Shown piece after piece: positions 12,088 to 28,824 of a stretch of 64,000 nucleotides of DNA. A model generated the notes under the pieces. That model did no database searches. It had not been told where the DNA came from and saw nothing but the letters and a program-made list of their open reading frames with translations. The position numbers were made by a program, and so were the translations under genes. The stretch is from NCBI GenBank assembly GCA_949775045.1, contig OX459105.1:2587368-2651367 (forward strand), written 5' to 3'. Source of the DNA: Metridium senile (taxonomy: Eukaryota; Cnidaria; Anthozoa; Actiniaria; Metridiidae). Position 1 is the stretch's first letter. Every line of letters starts with the position of its first letter.

Positions 12088-13050
12088 CCCTCCATCGGCA
12101 TGTAAGACGGTAAACAAATATCTACAGTGGAAAGCCAGCTTCTTGACTGACTCACACGGCGCCAAAATCGATCCATCTGCGGTTTGCACTCATGTTTTTG
12201 AGAAGATTTTTGCTCATGTCACTCCAGTATTGCTTATGAACCTTTCACGACTGAATGAGGAGTGATGTGATTGGTTGGAAGTGTTGAGTAATTGGCATAG
12301 TAATCTACCAACAAAAGGTCGTTCACCAATCAACAACACCAAGCTGCTGTACTCAACCACTCTAGTAACTCTCGGTGTAAGGTTTACACGTTGTGTAATA
12401 CCTCCTACTAACATCTAACATCGTGTGAGCAGTAGGCTACAAGGGTCACCTCGGTTGAATACCCACTAGTCGTTCATATGAGCTCTGCCGACATCACACA
12501 CACCGCTAGCCCGCGTGGATTTCACTCAAATGACGCACAAATGATGTGCTAATGAGGATAGTTATTTTGCGTTGATATGGTTGTATTGTGAATATTATTA
12601 AATCTAAGTGGTAGTGTGTATGTTCTGTTACCGATATGTGATAACACTATGGTTGTATTTGCACTTGATTTAGCCCTCAAACACCTCATGTTTAGCCCAA
12701 TGAAGGGATTATTCTCTAAGCTCTCTTCAATAGTTTTTCACTTAGAAAGTTATTTACGAAGATTAATCATTCTTTAAGTCATGGTGTATTTAGCGTTGTT
12801 CGCAGCGGCAACTTTATCTGAATATTAAACCGTTATTAACCTAATTATGGTACTTAAGGTAACCCATAGCCAATATTCTCATAAATAACCTTAAAAGTAC
12901 TTATCAAACCTGATGAGTTTCAAGTACTGAACAAGAATAGATTACCGCCGCCGCAATGCTCCACTGGTGAGCGGTGAGCCAACCGATCAATAATCTGTTC
13001 AAAAAGGCTTCTTGCGCTAAAAATAATAGTTCGGTGCTTGACCATTTAGA
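12088..13050. other. upstream region of TIKI, no gene recognised
   Basis: Intergenic DNA upstream of the TIKI start codon at 12087. I see no convincing coding frame, splice pair or repeat family, so the TIKI promoter should lie here. The plus-strand frame at 12074-12265 is antisense to the TIKI leader and is not supported. Confidence 0.4.
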
Positions 13051-13058
13051 CATTTTTA

Positions 13059-13176
13059 GCATTAGGATTTTAAAATCGATTCTTGCTCTCACTGCCGGAA
13101 GCCAATGAAGGCGTTTCGAAATTTTATTTTTCCTCGCTCTACAAACAAGCCTAGCTGCTGTATTCTGTAGACGCTG
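13059..13176 (-). pseudogene. CR1/L2-like LINE reverse-transcriptase remnant
   Basis: The minus-strand frame reads QRLQNTAARLVCRARK followed by LHWLPAVRARIDFKILMLK. This is the well-known region after the reverse-transcriptase core of CR1/L2-type non-LTR retrotransposons (pattern LQ..QNAAARLV...LHWLPV..RI.FKI). Only about 40 codons are recognisable. The rest is decayed and runs into 95-bp-family sequence. Confidence 0.75.
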
Positions 13177-13344
13177 AGTAAATATAACTGAGGAAAGCAA
13201 CAACAAATGGAAACTAGCGAGTAAAGTAGTAAAAACTAAGGGAAAACACACGGAATAATCTGTTCAAAAAGGCTTCTTGCGCTAAAAATAAAGCTCCAGC
13301 AGGTTATTGAATTAACAAAAACATTTTCCCAGAGAAATATAACA

Positions 13345-13830
13345 GAGATAAAAACACTGGAAACTAGCGAGTAAAGTAGTAAAAACTAGTAGAGAAAAAC
13401 ACACGATTTGACCTTTATTCTATTTATTTATCTATTTATTAACTATAGGTAATATAATGAAATTTGTAACACCGTAAAAAATGTTGACTTCGTCGGCGGG
13501 ATAGAAACTCAAAACGGTAAAGTTAAGTCAACATTTTTTACGGTGTTAAAAAATTCATTATATTACCTATAGTTTATATCAAACACCGACGCAGCCTATA
13601 CTAGTTTACTGGCTAGTTTCTATTTCTATTTTTTACGGTGTTACAAATTTCATTCTATTACCTATCATTTATATCAAACACTGACGCAGCCTACACTAGT
13701 TTACTCGCTAGTTTCTATTTCTATTTTTTACGGTGTTACAAATTTCATTCTATTACCTATAGTTTATACCAAACACCGAAACAGCCTATACTAGTTTCCA
13801 TTCTCGCTAGTTTCCATTTATATTTTTGAA
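13345..13830. repeat. 95-bp-repeat fold-back element, locus 2
   Basis: A degraded left unit with plus orientation meets a central hairpin (TGTTGACTTCGTCGG...AAAGTTAAGTCAACA at about 13480-13530). Three or so reverse-complement units follow (ACGGTGTTACAAATTTCATT...CTCGCTAGTTTC). The structure is the same as locus 1 with longer right arms. Confidence 0.75.
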
Positions 13831-14283
13831 CTATGTTTCAATTTTATCTCACTTTTGTAAAGTTTTTTGTTTCTTTTCTGAAATGTTTTTTTTTTATGAA
13901 TTGTGAAATCACGATCGAGCATTTAGAGCGATCCTTACGGGGGTGTCACGTGACATTTCGTTACGTTAAATCTATTTTTAGTGGACAATATAATGTCATT
14001 GATTGTATACACATGTATAGTAGGCGAATATATTGTCATAGGCGAAAGGCAATAGGAAATAGGTCATTCCAAGATCCAAGAATAGCTGGAATAATGTGTT
14101 TCTGCTTCTTATTTTCACCAAGAACACGGAGTTTAGTGTTGAAATATTCCGTGTTGTTTTTAGTCCACGAAACCATTTTAAAGGCCTCGATTATTCCTGT
14201 TTAGTTGTATGGATGGCCTATCGCTTATCGCCTTTTGCCTTGACGATAACAAAGGGTTTTTTTAAAATACAGTTGACTAAGAC

Positions 14284-15060
14284 TCCGACCATCTCCTGTA
14301 AGTAACCACTATTTCAATTTCCCATTTTTTTTTCATATAAAGTCTGTAATAAATTTCTCTCGTAAGCGACCATCTCCCGTAAGCGACCACTATTTCAATT
14401 TCCCGTTTTTTTTCCATATAAAGTCTGTAATAAATTTCTCTCGTAAGCGACCATCTCCCGTAAGCAACCACTATTTCAATTTCCCATTTTGTTTCCCATA
14501 TAAAGTCTGTAATAAATTTCTCTCGTAAGCGACCATCTCCCGTAAGCGACCACTATTTCAATTTCCCGTTTTTTTTCCATATAAAGTCTGTAATAAATTT
14601 CTCTCGTAAGCGACTATCTCCCGTAAGCGACCACTATTTCAATTTCCCATTTTGTTTCCCATATAAAGTCTGTAATAAATTTCTCTCGTAAGCGACCATC
14701 TCCCGTAAGCGACCACTATTTCAATTTCCCATTTTGTTTCCCATATAAAGTCTGTAATATGATCTCTGTCGTAAGCGACCATCTCCTGTAAGCGACCACT
14801 ATTTCAATTTCCCGGTTTTTTTCCATATAAAGTCTGTAATAAATTTCTCTCGTAAGCGACCATCTCCCGTAAGCGACCACTATTTCAATTTCCCATTTTG
14901 TTTCCCATATAAACTCTGTAATATGATCTCTGTTGTAAGCGACCATCTCCCGTAAGCGACCAATATTTCAATTTCCCATTTTGTTTCCCATATAAGCTTT
15001 GTAATAAATCTCTCGTATAAGTGACCACTCTCTTAAGCGACCGCGACCACCTTTAGGATT
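14284..15060 (-). repeat. ~81-bp tandem repeat with two alternating variants
   Basis: About nine copies of an 81-83-bp unit containing CGTAAGCGACCATCTCCCGT and CATATAAAGTCTGTAATAAA. Units carry either CCCGTTTTTTTTCC or CCCATTTTGTTTCCC, partly alternating. That suggests a two-unit higher-order repeat. A unit of 27 codons leaves open minus-strand frames, which I do not call genes. Confidence 0.9.
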
Positions 15061-15414
15061 CAAGTATTGGACTTTTCATTTTCATTTCTTTTTCCTCTCT
15101 CGTAAGTGACCATCCTTAGTCATTAGATTGCTGACTTTTGGAAAACAATACCTAACACATCTTTAGAGATACCGTTGAGGAAAAAATATGCCAAACAAAA
15201 GATACGGTAATTTTGAAATTCGTTGATAATATTTGACATGTGTCCGGACGTTTTGGAAATAACATATGGTTTGGGCTTCATGTGATAGAGTTCTCGTTGT
15301 TTGGGCTTCCTGCGTTGAAGTTCTCGTAAGCGACCGTCTCCCGTAAGCGCAGTGACTACTTTCTTCTCAGTTGTCTAAAGGTGGTCGCTAACGAGAGTCA
15401 AATGTAGGTTATAT

Positions 15415-15840
15415 AAATAGAAACTAGCGAGTAAACTAGTATAGGCTGCGTCGGTGATTGATATAAACGATAGGGTAATAGAATGAAATTTGTAACACCG
15501 TAAGAAATAGCAATAGAAACTAACGAGTAAACTAGTATAAGCTGCGTCGGTGTTAAACATAAACGATAGGTAATAGAATGAAATTTGGAACACCGTAAAA
15601 AATAGAAATAGAAACTAGCGAGTAAACTAGTATAGGCTGCGTCAGTGTTTGATATAAGTGATAGGTAATATAATGAAATTTGTAACACCGTAAAAAATAG
15701 AAATAGAAACTAGCGAGTAAACTAGTATAGGCTGCGTCAGTGTCTGATATAAACGATATGTAATATAATGAAATTTGTAACACCGTAAAAAATGTTGACT
15801 TAACTTTACTGACGTTTCGAGCTTTAGCCCTTCGTCGGAG
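15415..15840. repeat. 95-bp-repeat fold-back element, locus 3 (left half)
   Basis: Four plus-oriented units (CTAGTATAGGCTGCGTC...AACACCGTAAAAAATAG) end in the hairpin half GTTGACTTAACTTTACTGACG and TTTCGAGCTTTAGCCCTTCG. The right half is absent, and a SINE-like tail begins at 15846. Confidence 0.8.
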
Positions 15841-15845
15841 TAAAA

Positions 15846-15965
15846 ATGGTATATAAATAAATAAATCCCTTTTTTAACGTCTCAATGTATTTAGCCAGTG
15901 GCTAATTGGGGAGACTCAGACACACACTCACTACCTCTACGTTAATTATTTTGCACACAACTCAA
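15846..15965 (-). mobile_element. SINE 3'-module copy
   Basis: Reading the minus strand, GTGTGCAAAATAATTAACGT and AGAGGTAGTGAGTG, then GTCTGAGTCTCCCCAAT and TTGAGACGTTAA, match 48615-48720. The AGAGGTAGTGAGTG part also matches the tail of the SINE at 29084-29455. An A/T-rich tail abuts the 95-bp family at 15840. Confidence 0.6.
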
Positions 15966-16334
15966 CTCACATCTATAACCTATCCAATAGGCTATATCCA
16001 GTATCTATAACCCACCAATTCTTCCCCTCTCTCTTTTTGTTTGACTTGTGATAATTCGCTCATCTTTGAAGCACACACAAAGAAATCACCAAAATCAAAT
16101 TGTCCGAATTGTGTTTTCCGATGCGCTTTTGATATTGTGATTTGTTCCTACATTCTTGGCCTGATAAGCTACTTCAAAGGTTTTGCCGTGACTACTCCTT
16201 CATGTTTGACGAATTAGCGTTTATCTCATTAGCTGCAAAACATTAAAGCGCGCGAAGCTTTGATGATAAGAAAATAGAAGTCGATGGCTGGCATTGATAA
16301 CCGGCCTAGTCTAAATGAAACCATACTGTACATT

Positions 16335-16780
16335 TATCAGTAAACTAGTATAGTCTGCGTCGGTGTTTGATATAAACGATAGGTAATATAAAGAAATTTG
16401 TAACACCGTAAAAAATAGAAATAGAAACTAGCGAGTAAACTAGTATAGGCTGCGTCAGTGTTTGATATAAACGATAGGTAATAGAATGAAATTTGTAACA
16501 CCGTAAAAATTAGAAATAGAAACTAGCGAGTAAACTAGTATAGGCTGCGTCAGTGTTTGATATAAACGATAGGTAATAGAATGAAATTTGTAACACCGTA
16601 AAAATTAGAAATAGAAACTAGCGAGTAAACTAGTATAGGCTGCGTCAGTGTTTGATATAAACGATAGGTAATAGAATGAAATTTGTAACACCGTAAAAAA
16701 TAGAAATAGAAACTAGCGAGTAAACTAGTATAGGCTGCGTCGGTGTTTGATAGAAAAGACAGGTAATATAGAATGACGTT
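16335..16780 (+). repeat. 95-bp tandem array, locus 4
   Basis: Four and a half plus-oriented units with an exact 95-bp period (for example unit starts at 16511 and 16606), ending in a damaged hairpin half (GACGTTTCTAGCTTTA). This is the clearest array of the family. Confidence 0.9.
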
Positions 16781-16960
16781 TCTAGCTTTATTTTATATAT
16801 CCATATATACACAAGGGTACTATCATTAAAAAAAAAACTGTTCGGTTGTTTTTTTTCGGGGGAGAACGACGATATTGTATGCTTTAGTTCTCTTGTAAAT
16901 GTTTGTCGGTCGTTATTAGAGGTACCCCCCTCCCCCGAAATATCTAACTAAATTTACTAA

Positions 16961-17525
16961 TTACTCAGGCTACCCCGCAGGGCAGCCCGAGTCTAGATTT
17001 ACCTTTTCTATCGTTGTGTCTATCGTTGTGTCGAGATTACACATGACGTAATGCACTTAGCCTCCTCTGCAGGCAACATTGTTTACTTTTGGGCGTCCTG
17101 TTTTGAGAAAAAGGAGTAGCCTGCGGAGAAGGCAACCTGGTTCCCAGGGCCCTCTCCCTTCGCTTTTGGGAACGAGGTTGCGGAGAAGGCTAATATCAAC
17201 CATTGAGGGTTTGACTAAATGCACTCTGACTCTCTAATCAAAACTCAATGATTCAGTTATGTCAATTTATTTCAAACATATATACATATGGGAACAATCG
17301 TCTGGAGAAATCAAGATTTCTTTGAGTATCATCAGCATAGCTATGGCCATAATAAGAAATAAACTAGACACACTTAGTGCGTTTACTCAGGCTACATCAT
17401 AGAGTAGTAATTGATAGGCGGTTTACCTGTGGCATTACGTCATGTGTAATCTCGACACAACGATAGACCCATAGATAGAAAAGGTAAACCTAGACTCAGG
17501 CTCCCCTGTGGGGTAGCCTGAGTAA
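16961..17525. mobile_element. fold-back element with ~100-bp arms
   Basis: The arms TTACTCAGGCTACCCCGCAG... and ...GTGGGGTAGCCTGAGTAA are inverted. They continue through CGAGATTACACATGACGTAA on both sides, about 100 bp each. The interior holds a smaller palindrome (GGTTCCCAGGGCCCTCTCCC / TTGGGAACGAGGTTG). Confidence 0.8.
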
Positions 17526-17740
17526 AAATACAAATCACCCAAAGTGGAAAGCGCGAACGGGACTCTAAGTCTCATGCAAGGCGTCTCCCGCCTCAAATAA
17601 CATATAAAAAATAATTACATAAAATTACATGTAACGTGAAAAGATAATTGTTGCCGAAAAAGAGCTAGCTAAATTAATAGATAAAAATGAATCTAATATA
17701 ATCATCTGTGACCAAGACACTGGCGAACCAGTTTTCAGGG

Positions 17741-17760
17741 CAGTTTTCATCATCATCATT

Positions 17761-17798
<38 letters not shown>

Positions 17799-17850
17799 TT
17801 TCATCATCATCATCATCATTTTCATCATTATCTCGATATATGATATTATT
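17741..17850. repeat. ATC/GAT trinucleotide microsatellite
   Basis: (ATC)n with TTTTC interruptions. The minus-strand Met/Lys run here is an artefact. Confidence 0.95.
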
Positions 17851-17984
17851 TTCATGAAGATCATCATCATGATTAAATCTTATAACTTTAATTTGCTGTT
17901 GGTTTTTATCTAACCTCTGCTAGATTTTCAAGTAAAAAAGGTTTTTCCAATCTCGCTACATGCATTATCTGTATATAGAGTATA

Positions 17985-18110
17985 AATGGAAACTAGCGAG
18001 TAAACTATAGTAAAGGCTGCGTTGTGTTTCATATAAACCGCGATATAGCTAATAGAATGAAATTTGTAACACCTAAAAAATGTTACTTTAACAGTTATTG
18101 ACGTTTCATT
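17985..18110 (+). repeat. 95-bp-repeat unit, locus 5
   Basis: A single degraded plus-oriented unit (GGAAACTAGCGAGTAAACTA...GAAATTTGTAACACC) followed by a remnant of the hairpin half (GACGTTTCATTG). Confidence 0.7.
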
Positions 18111-18123
18111 GTTTTACCTATTG

Positions 18124-18277
18124 TATAGAGCGGTTTTCGTATGACTGTGAAACGGACGTGCAGTGCCGTGACTGCGCGTCATTGCCGTGGTTTCTATAAA
18201 AACGTTCGAATTTTCTGCCGTATCCGTGCCGTGCGGTGACCGTGCCTTTTTCACAGTCATACGAAAACCACTCTATA
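18124..18277. mobile_element. 154-bp MITE with ~29-bp inverted ends
   Basis: The ends TATAGAGCGGTTTTCGTATG and CATACGAAAACCACTCTATA are inverted, and both continue into ACTGTGAAA/TTTCACAGT. The interior is GC-rich and CpG-rich for this window. It lies about 190 bp beyond the stop codon of the LRR gene. Confidence 0.75.
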
Positions 18278-18469
18278 GAGTACTAAAAATCAACACAAAT
18301 AAAGAGCTTGGGCTACCTGTCTTTCACTGTCACATAACAGTCATTTATAACACAGAAATACAATTTACTGCTATCCCTTATTTGTTTCGAGGCAAGTCAA
18401 ATAGCACAACGATCAGGCTAGATATATAATGTACAAATTGGGAAAATGTGTCGAGTTTTTAGTAGACTA

Positions 18470-24657
<6,188 letters not shown>

Positions 24658-24690
24658 CTTTGATGTCTGATGGAAGTTGTATTATACGTA

Positions 24691-24704
24691 GCACTTCCGG
24701 TTAG
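24691..24704. promoter_or_regulatory. ETS-type site upstream of LRR gene start
   Basis: GCACTTCCGGTT (minus strand AACCGGAAGTGC) lies about 35-45 bp upstream of the LRR-gene ATG. It fits the ETS/GABP consensus ACCGGAAGT seen at many TATA-less animal promoters. Function is inferred from the motif and position only. Confidence 0.45.
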
Positions 24705-25085
24705 ATTCGTGGAAACTTCAATCACAACGAGAAGATAAGTTTCATTTATTAGTGTATGGGGGAGGGGAAATGGGGTCGACAATATCACGCTATTTTAGGA
24801 AGCTATATAGGGGTGGTGGGGGGGGAGAGGGGGGTAGGGTTACTAATTGAATGCAGCTTTAGCAATAAACTGCACAAACATAGGGGTGTTGGTTACAGCG
24901 CAAAGCCCAAAAGTGTGACCGCAGATAATTTATTCACATTCTTTTGACATGTTTGTCTGTAGCTGCTTTGGATTCAAATGGACTTCATTCTAGCTATTTT
25001 AACCTCAAAATTCATCTGAAGATTGACGTCATTCTATTTTTGAGCACAATGTTGCCTAAATTTTTAAAAGCGATCGCATGGCACA

Positions 25086-25169
25086 TAGTCTCCCCCGCAG
25101 CCGTTTTTAGTCTCGTTCCACTCCCCTACGGTCCACTTCTCTACTAAAAACGGCTGCGGGGGAGACTAC
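25086..25169. mobile_element. 84-bp hAT-type MITE with 8-bp target duplication
   Basis: TAGTCTCCCCCGCAGCCG...TTTTTAG faces ACTAAAAACGGCTGCGGGGG at the other end. ATGGCACA flanks both sides (25078-25085 and 25170-25177). The 8-bp duplication is the hAT signature. The element is nearly all TIR, with about 30 bp of loop. Confidence 0.8.
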
Positions 25170-25641
25170 ATGGCACAGAAACAACAAAAATTAATAATCT
25201 CCAAATTGTGAAAATTCCATGTTAAATGCATTGTTGTTAAAAAAGATAGTCAATAAGCTAAGAAATTGTCGACTTTACAGATATTCATTAAAAGACGTAA
25301 GACAGACCAGCTAAAGGGAGGTTATTTTGGGTATTTTACGGTTTCGTTTATTACTTCTTTTGTTTTCAGTATCCAACCGGGCTTCCTGTGGTTTGAATAG
25401 CACTCGAGGTGTTGGTAATTTCCCAGGAATTCGCATCTAGATTCGAAATGTGAGAATTGCTCATAAGAAATTCAATTTAACGAGAATAATTTACTAAATT
25501 CTCTTAGAAAAAAACAACCTGGGAAAAAACATCGTTGAAAATCAGCGCAGACATCATGTGAATTCAAGAGAACAAAGCGTTTTCGAAAACGTGTTTCACG
25601 AACAATTTCAAAACGCTAGCTGTCATTCGTTCCAGCTGTCC

Positions 25642-25653
25642 AAAATGGCGGCC
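25642..25653 (+). promoter_or_regulatory. YY1-type initiator motif
   Basis: AAAATGGCGGCC matches the AANATGGCGGC element often found at animal transcription starts. It is 360 bp upstream of the CK2-beta-like ATG. Any ATG here opens only a five-codon frame. Role inferred. Confidence 0.35.
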
Positions 25654-26012
25654 ACTTCTTGAAAGGGTGTGAGGTCTTTAAAAACTCCTATTTACTCGTT
25701 TAAACGACGGGAAACTCCGCGCAACTCAAGCAGAGCAAGTCATCGTATGCCTTAGTTGCTTTTGATTGAACTGAACAGGTCTTCGTCGATGCGCTCGTTA
25801 TTGTTCTTCTATTCTTTTCAAAGAGCTGGAGAAATGTTTGTGTTTGATTATCGCTAAGGAAAAACGTCACTGTGGAACAAGAGGTGGATTTCCTGTGAGC
25901 GAAACTACTCACCCGCCAAGACAAAAGAAGTAAGAGAGCCATTCATAATCTAAGAATCCCAACTATTTTAATATCTCAAGCGGATGAGAGACGAAGCAAG
26001 CCTCGAACAAAA

Positions 26013-26768
26013 ATGGAAACGAGTTTAGATAAAATGATCCAGTTTCGCGAACGAGATTATTGTATTGCCAATGGCAGCACTGGGGAATGGATTCATCGCT
26101 TTTGTACAAAGCTTGGGAACGATTTCTTCTGTGAAGTTGATAAAGAATACGCGAAAGACCCAGCAAACTTAGTATCCCTAGATGAAGAGGTTACATGTTT
26201 TATGCAGGCATTAAATGTTATTCTCGACAAAACATCCGATCAGGATTTTGTCCGTCTCAATAGAATATCCTACCAGTCTTCAGTGCTTGATAAAACAGTA
26301 GAAAAAACAGCGGAACATTTATTTGGTTTGATACATGCCAGATATATTCTATCTGACAAAGGCTGCAAGAAAATGTTGCAAAAATATCTAAAAGGAGATT
26401 TTGGGCACTGCCCTAGGGTGTTGTGCTCCAATAATAATGTGTTGCCTATAGGGCTGTCTGACCAGCCTGGCGAGGGCATGGTCAAAATCTACTGTCCAAA
26501 ATGTTGCGAAGTCTACGAGCCTCGGCAGTTAAAATACTGTTATATTGACGGTGCATACTTTGGTACTTCGCTGCCGCATATGTTGTTCATGGTGTACCCA
26601 GAGTATAGACCGACACGTAGTAAGCATAGCTATGTTCCTAAATTATATGGGTTTAAACTTCACTCATCTGCATTTGGTGATGAAGATAATTCTGGTAAGA
26701 AGGCATTACCTACAATAATTAATGGACCAGGTACTAGAGTTACAGTGAAAAAAACTAAATTAAGATAG
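26013..26768 (+). CDS. CSNK2B-like: casein kinase 2 regulatory beta subunit, intronless paralogue
   Basis: A single 251-residue frame, METSLDKMIQ... to ...KKTKLR. It aligns along its whole length with CK2-beta: WIHRFCTKLGNDFFCEVD (family W-FC--GNEFFCEVD), HLFGLIHARYILSDKG, then the zinc finger C133PRVLC138...C161PKC164 with PIGLSDQPGEGMVKIYCPKC, and DGAYFGTSLPHMLFMVYPEY...YVPKLYGFKLH. CK2-beta dimerises through this finger and docks catalytic CK2-alpha, tuning substrate choice. Animal CK2-beta is usually extremely conserved and multi-exon. This copy is intronless, has a novel N-terminus without the MSSSEE autophosphorylation start, and replaces the acidic loop by a neutral or basic stretch (TSDQDFVRLNRISYQ). 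It is probably an expressed retrocopy, as with the Drosophila testis CK2-beta genes. The intact frame argues against a pseudogene. Confidence 0.92.
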   Translation: METSLDKMIQFRERDYCIANGSTGEWIHRFCTKLGNDFFCEVDKEYAKDPANLVSLDEEVTCFMQALNVILDKTSDQDFVRLNRISYQSSVLDKTVEKTAEHLFGLIHARYILSDKGCKKMLQKYLKGDFGHCPRVLCSNNNVLPIGLSDQPGEGMVKIYCPKCCEVYEPRQLKYCYIDGAYFGTSLPHMLFMVYPEYRPTRSKHSYVPKLYGFKLHSSAFGDEDNSGKKALPTIINGPGTRVTVKKTKLR

Positions 26769-27105
26769 GTAATATATATTAGCATATGTTTGCTGTGGTT
26801 TAAGTTATTAGAGTTCAACTCAACTAATTTAATTTATAAGAAAGTTTAGAAATATTCTAGTTATATTACAGAGGGTTTGAAACCTTGTACTCTCAAGAGC
26901 TAGTAAATCTTAAATTATTTTAAAATTAACAACTTAGAGTTTATTTATAGTACAGTACAAATCTGGTTTTTCAAACTTCCAACAGAAGATAAACAATTTC
27001 TCAAAATAGAAATGAGAATTTGAGATAAATAATTAAAGAGAGGATAAGTAAAACCTTGTGAGCTCATACTACTTGTAAGATAGTCTAAGCAAGCACACCA
27101 ATAGG
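26769..27105. other. downstream of CK2-beta-like gene, nothing recognised
   Basis: AT-rich 3' flank. No convincing AATAAA within the first 300 bp, no repeat family and no coding frame that I can support. Confidence 0.3.
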
Positions 27106-27545
27106 GGGCTTTCCTTTATTAGTGTATGGGGAGGGGGGGGGGGATTGACAATATTGAGGGAGGTCACATTTTTGGAAACTACATAGGGTGGGGGGGGGCT
27201 GTTATTAATTGTGTTTGTAGCTTTAGTAATAATTTGTGTATGAGTATGATCGTCATGGAGTAATAAGCAATTTATGTAATTGCAATTATAGAACCCGAAA
27301 AAAAAAATTTGGACTTCAACGGGATTTCAATGGGACAATTACATAAATTGCTTATTACTCCGCGACGATCATACTCATACACAAATCATATAACCGCGGA
27401 TCAGACCCACATATATCTTTAGTAATAAACTGGACAAATATATAAATATATGTATTATTTTTGCCAACCAGGAAGGGGGGTTGCACAATATTTGGAAAAG
27501 ACAACAGGTGATTTTGCTGACCCCCCATACACTAATACATGAAAG
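27106..27545. repeat. G-rich dispersed repeat with internal fold-back
   Basis: TTATTAGTGTATGGGGAGGG and following text match copies at 24748-24890 and 47512-47705. Inside it, 27236-27382 is an inverted repeat (GTGTATGAGTATGATCGTC / GACGATCATACTCATACAC). That suggests one element inserted in another. Confidence 0.7.
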
Positions 27546-27612
27546 ACATCCTAACAGTTGGTTATGAAATATATTTTGGCTGCCATCAATCAAAAACATT
27601 AAAGGTGCTGAG

Positions 27613-28027
27613 TAATAGGCCTTTTGCAACAACAGGTCACGTGACCCTACCCCTTTTAAATCGAGCAGCAGTGTCAAAATAAACATCAGAAATGAAAAGA
27701 GCACCTCCATATTAGTAAGAAGTCAAAGTTTTAGCTCATAATGTTGAGCATAGGAGAAATGGCATAAGTATAAAATTCAAAATTTTATAAGGATTTGTAT
27801 GGGAAATATGCTGTGGTGGGCAAGCTTTGCCCACTGGAGCATATTTTCCATACAAATCCTTATAAAATTTTGAATTTATTGCAATTTCGTGTTACATTTT
27901 ATGAGCTGATATTTCGCCTTCTTACTAATGTTGAGGTGCTCTTTTCATTTCTGATGTTCATTTTGACATAGCTGCTTGATTAAGAAGGGGTATGGTCACG
28001 TGATCTGTTGTTGCAAAAGGCCTATTA
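27613..28027. mobile_element. 415-bp fold-back element
   Basis: The ends TAATAGGCCTTTTGCAACAA and TTGTTGCAAAAGGCCTATTA are inverted. Pairing continues for most of each half (GTCACGTGA, CAGAAATGAAAAGAGCACCT, TTATAAAATTTTGAAT). A central GGGCAAGCTTTGCCC forms the loop. A diverged half-copy is at 30655-30729 plus 31025-31150. Confidence 0.85.
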
Positions 28028-28189
28028 CGAGTAATTAGCAGCAGCCAAAAACATATTTCACAACTAGCCGATGGAATGTCTGAGTTCGCAGAAAGACAAA
28101 AAACCCATTAGCCTTTGAAACAACTACTAGCTATTTAGGACATAATAGTATTCAGTTATCAACTATTTAGTTTAAATTAAAATAAATGT

Positions 28190-28350
28190 CTTGCTATGTA
28201 GGAATCATTGAAAATAGAGTGAGGTCATTAAACCTGTGAAATAGATATTAGACTAACACTCTTTAGTAGACTCTAATTCCATTGTTTTCTTTTAAGTCTA
28301 TTTGACTATTACACTTTAGCAAGCAATTTCTATTTCACGGGTTAAGTGCC
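28190..28350. mobile_element. fold-back element, AACCTGTGAAATAG family
   Basis: AGAGTGAGGTCATTAAACCTGTGAAATA at the left and TTTCACGGGTTAAGTGCC...CACTCT at the right are inverted. The interior resembles that of 50588-50743. Confidence 0.6.
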
Positions 28351-28434
28351 TACACTCTCATGGTGTATCAATTACATATAAAAGCTAAGATTTGAATGAG
28401 CTGGACTTTTGGACAAATTGTCCATCCTCAGGGG

Positions 28435-28566
28435 CTGGTTGTACGAAGGGTGGATATAGTTATTCACAGAGAAAAGTTATCCACTGCATAGGTTTTTTAG
28501 ATATTTCATCTGCTGGATAGGGATTTATTCGGTGGATAGCGCTATTCACCCTTTGTACAACCGGCC
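28435..28566. mobile_element. fold-back MITE, 'GGCCAGTTGTACGAAG' family, copy 2
   Basis: GGGGCTGGTTGTACGAAGGG pairs with CCCTTTGTACAACCGGCCCC. GGTGGATAGCGCTATTCACC lies in the right half. Confidence 0.8.
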
Positions 28567-28651
28567 CCAGAGCTATAAGAATGACAAGGGGCCATGCAAG
28601 CTAACTATAGTTGCTCCAGTGATATCCAGTAGTTTGTTCAAAATGATGCAA

Positions 28652-28806
28652 TAGACCTTTTCACAGTTCTGTTCAGTGACCACAAATAATAGTTACAAGT
28701 CAAGGTTCGAGTTGCTGCGCATAGCAAAACTATAATATGTCATGTGCAGCAACTGGAACCTTGACTTGGAACTATCATTTGTGGTCACTGAACGGAACTG
28801 TGAAGA
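28652..28806. mobile_element. ~155-bp fold-back element
   Basis: CACAGTTCTGTTCAGTGACC pairs with GGTCACTGAACGGAACTGTG. CAAGTCAAGGTTCGAGTTGC and GCAACTGGAACCTTGACTTG form the inner part. Confidence 0.75.
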
Positions 28807-28824
28807 GTATTATTAGACAATACA

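Larger units (their letters stand above)
24658..26012. other. divergent intergenic region, LRR gene and CK2-beta-like gene
   Basis: 1.35 kb separate the two start codons. It holds a G-rich dispersed repeat (about 24745-24900), the 84-bp MITE at 25086-25169 and an AAAATGGCGGCC (YY1-type) motif at 25642. Both genes presumably have their promoters here. No other coding was seen. Confidence 0.5.

Noticed and set aside
14277..14946. Frames repeating MVAYGRWSLTREIYYRLYM
   Set aside because: The 81-bp tandem unit is 27 codons long. The peptide follows the satellite and not a gene.
15375..15783. Frames with SFYYLSFISNTDAAYTSLLA (also at 13638, 40157 and 41634)
   Set aside because: These are translations of the 95-bp repeat in reverse orientation at every locus, with no other coding evidence.
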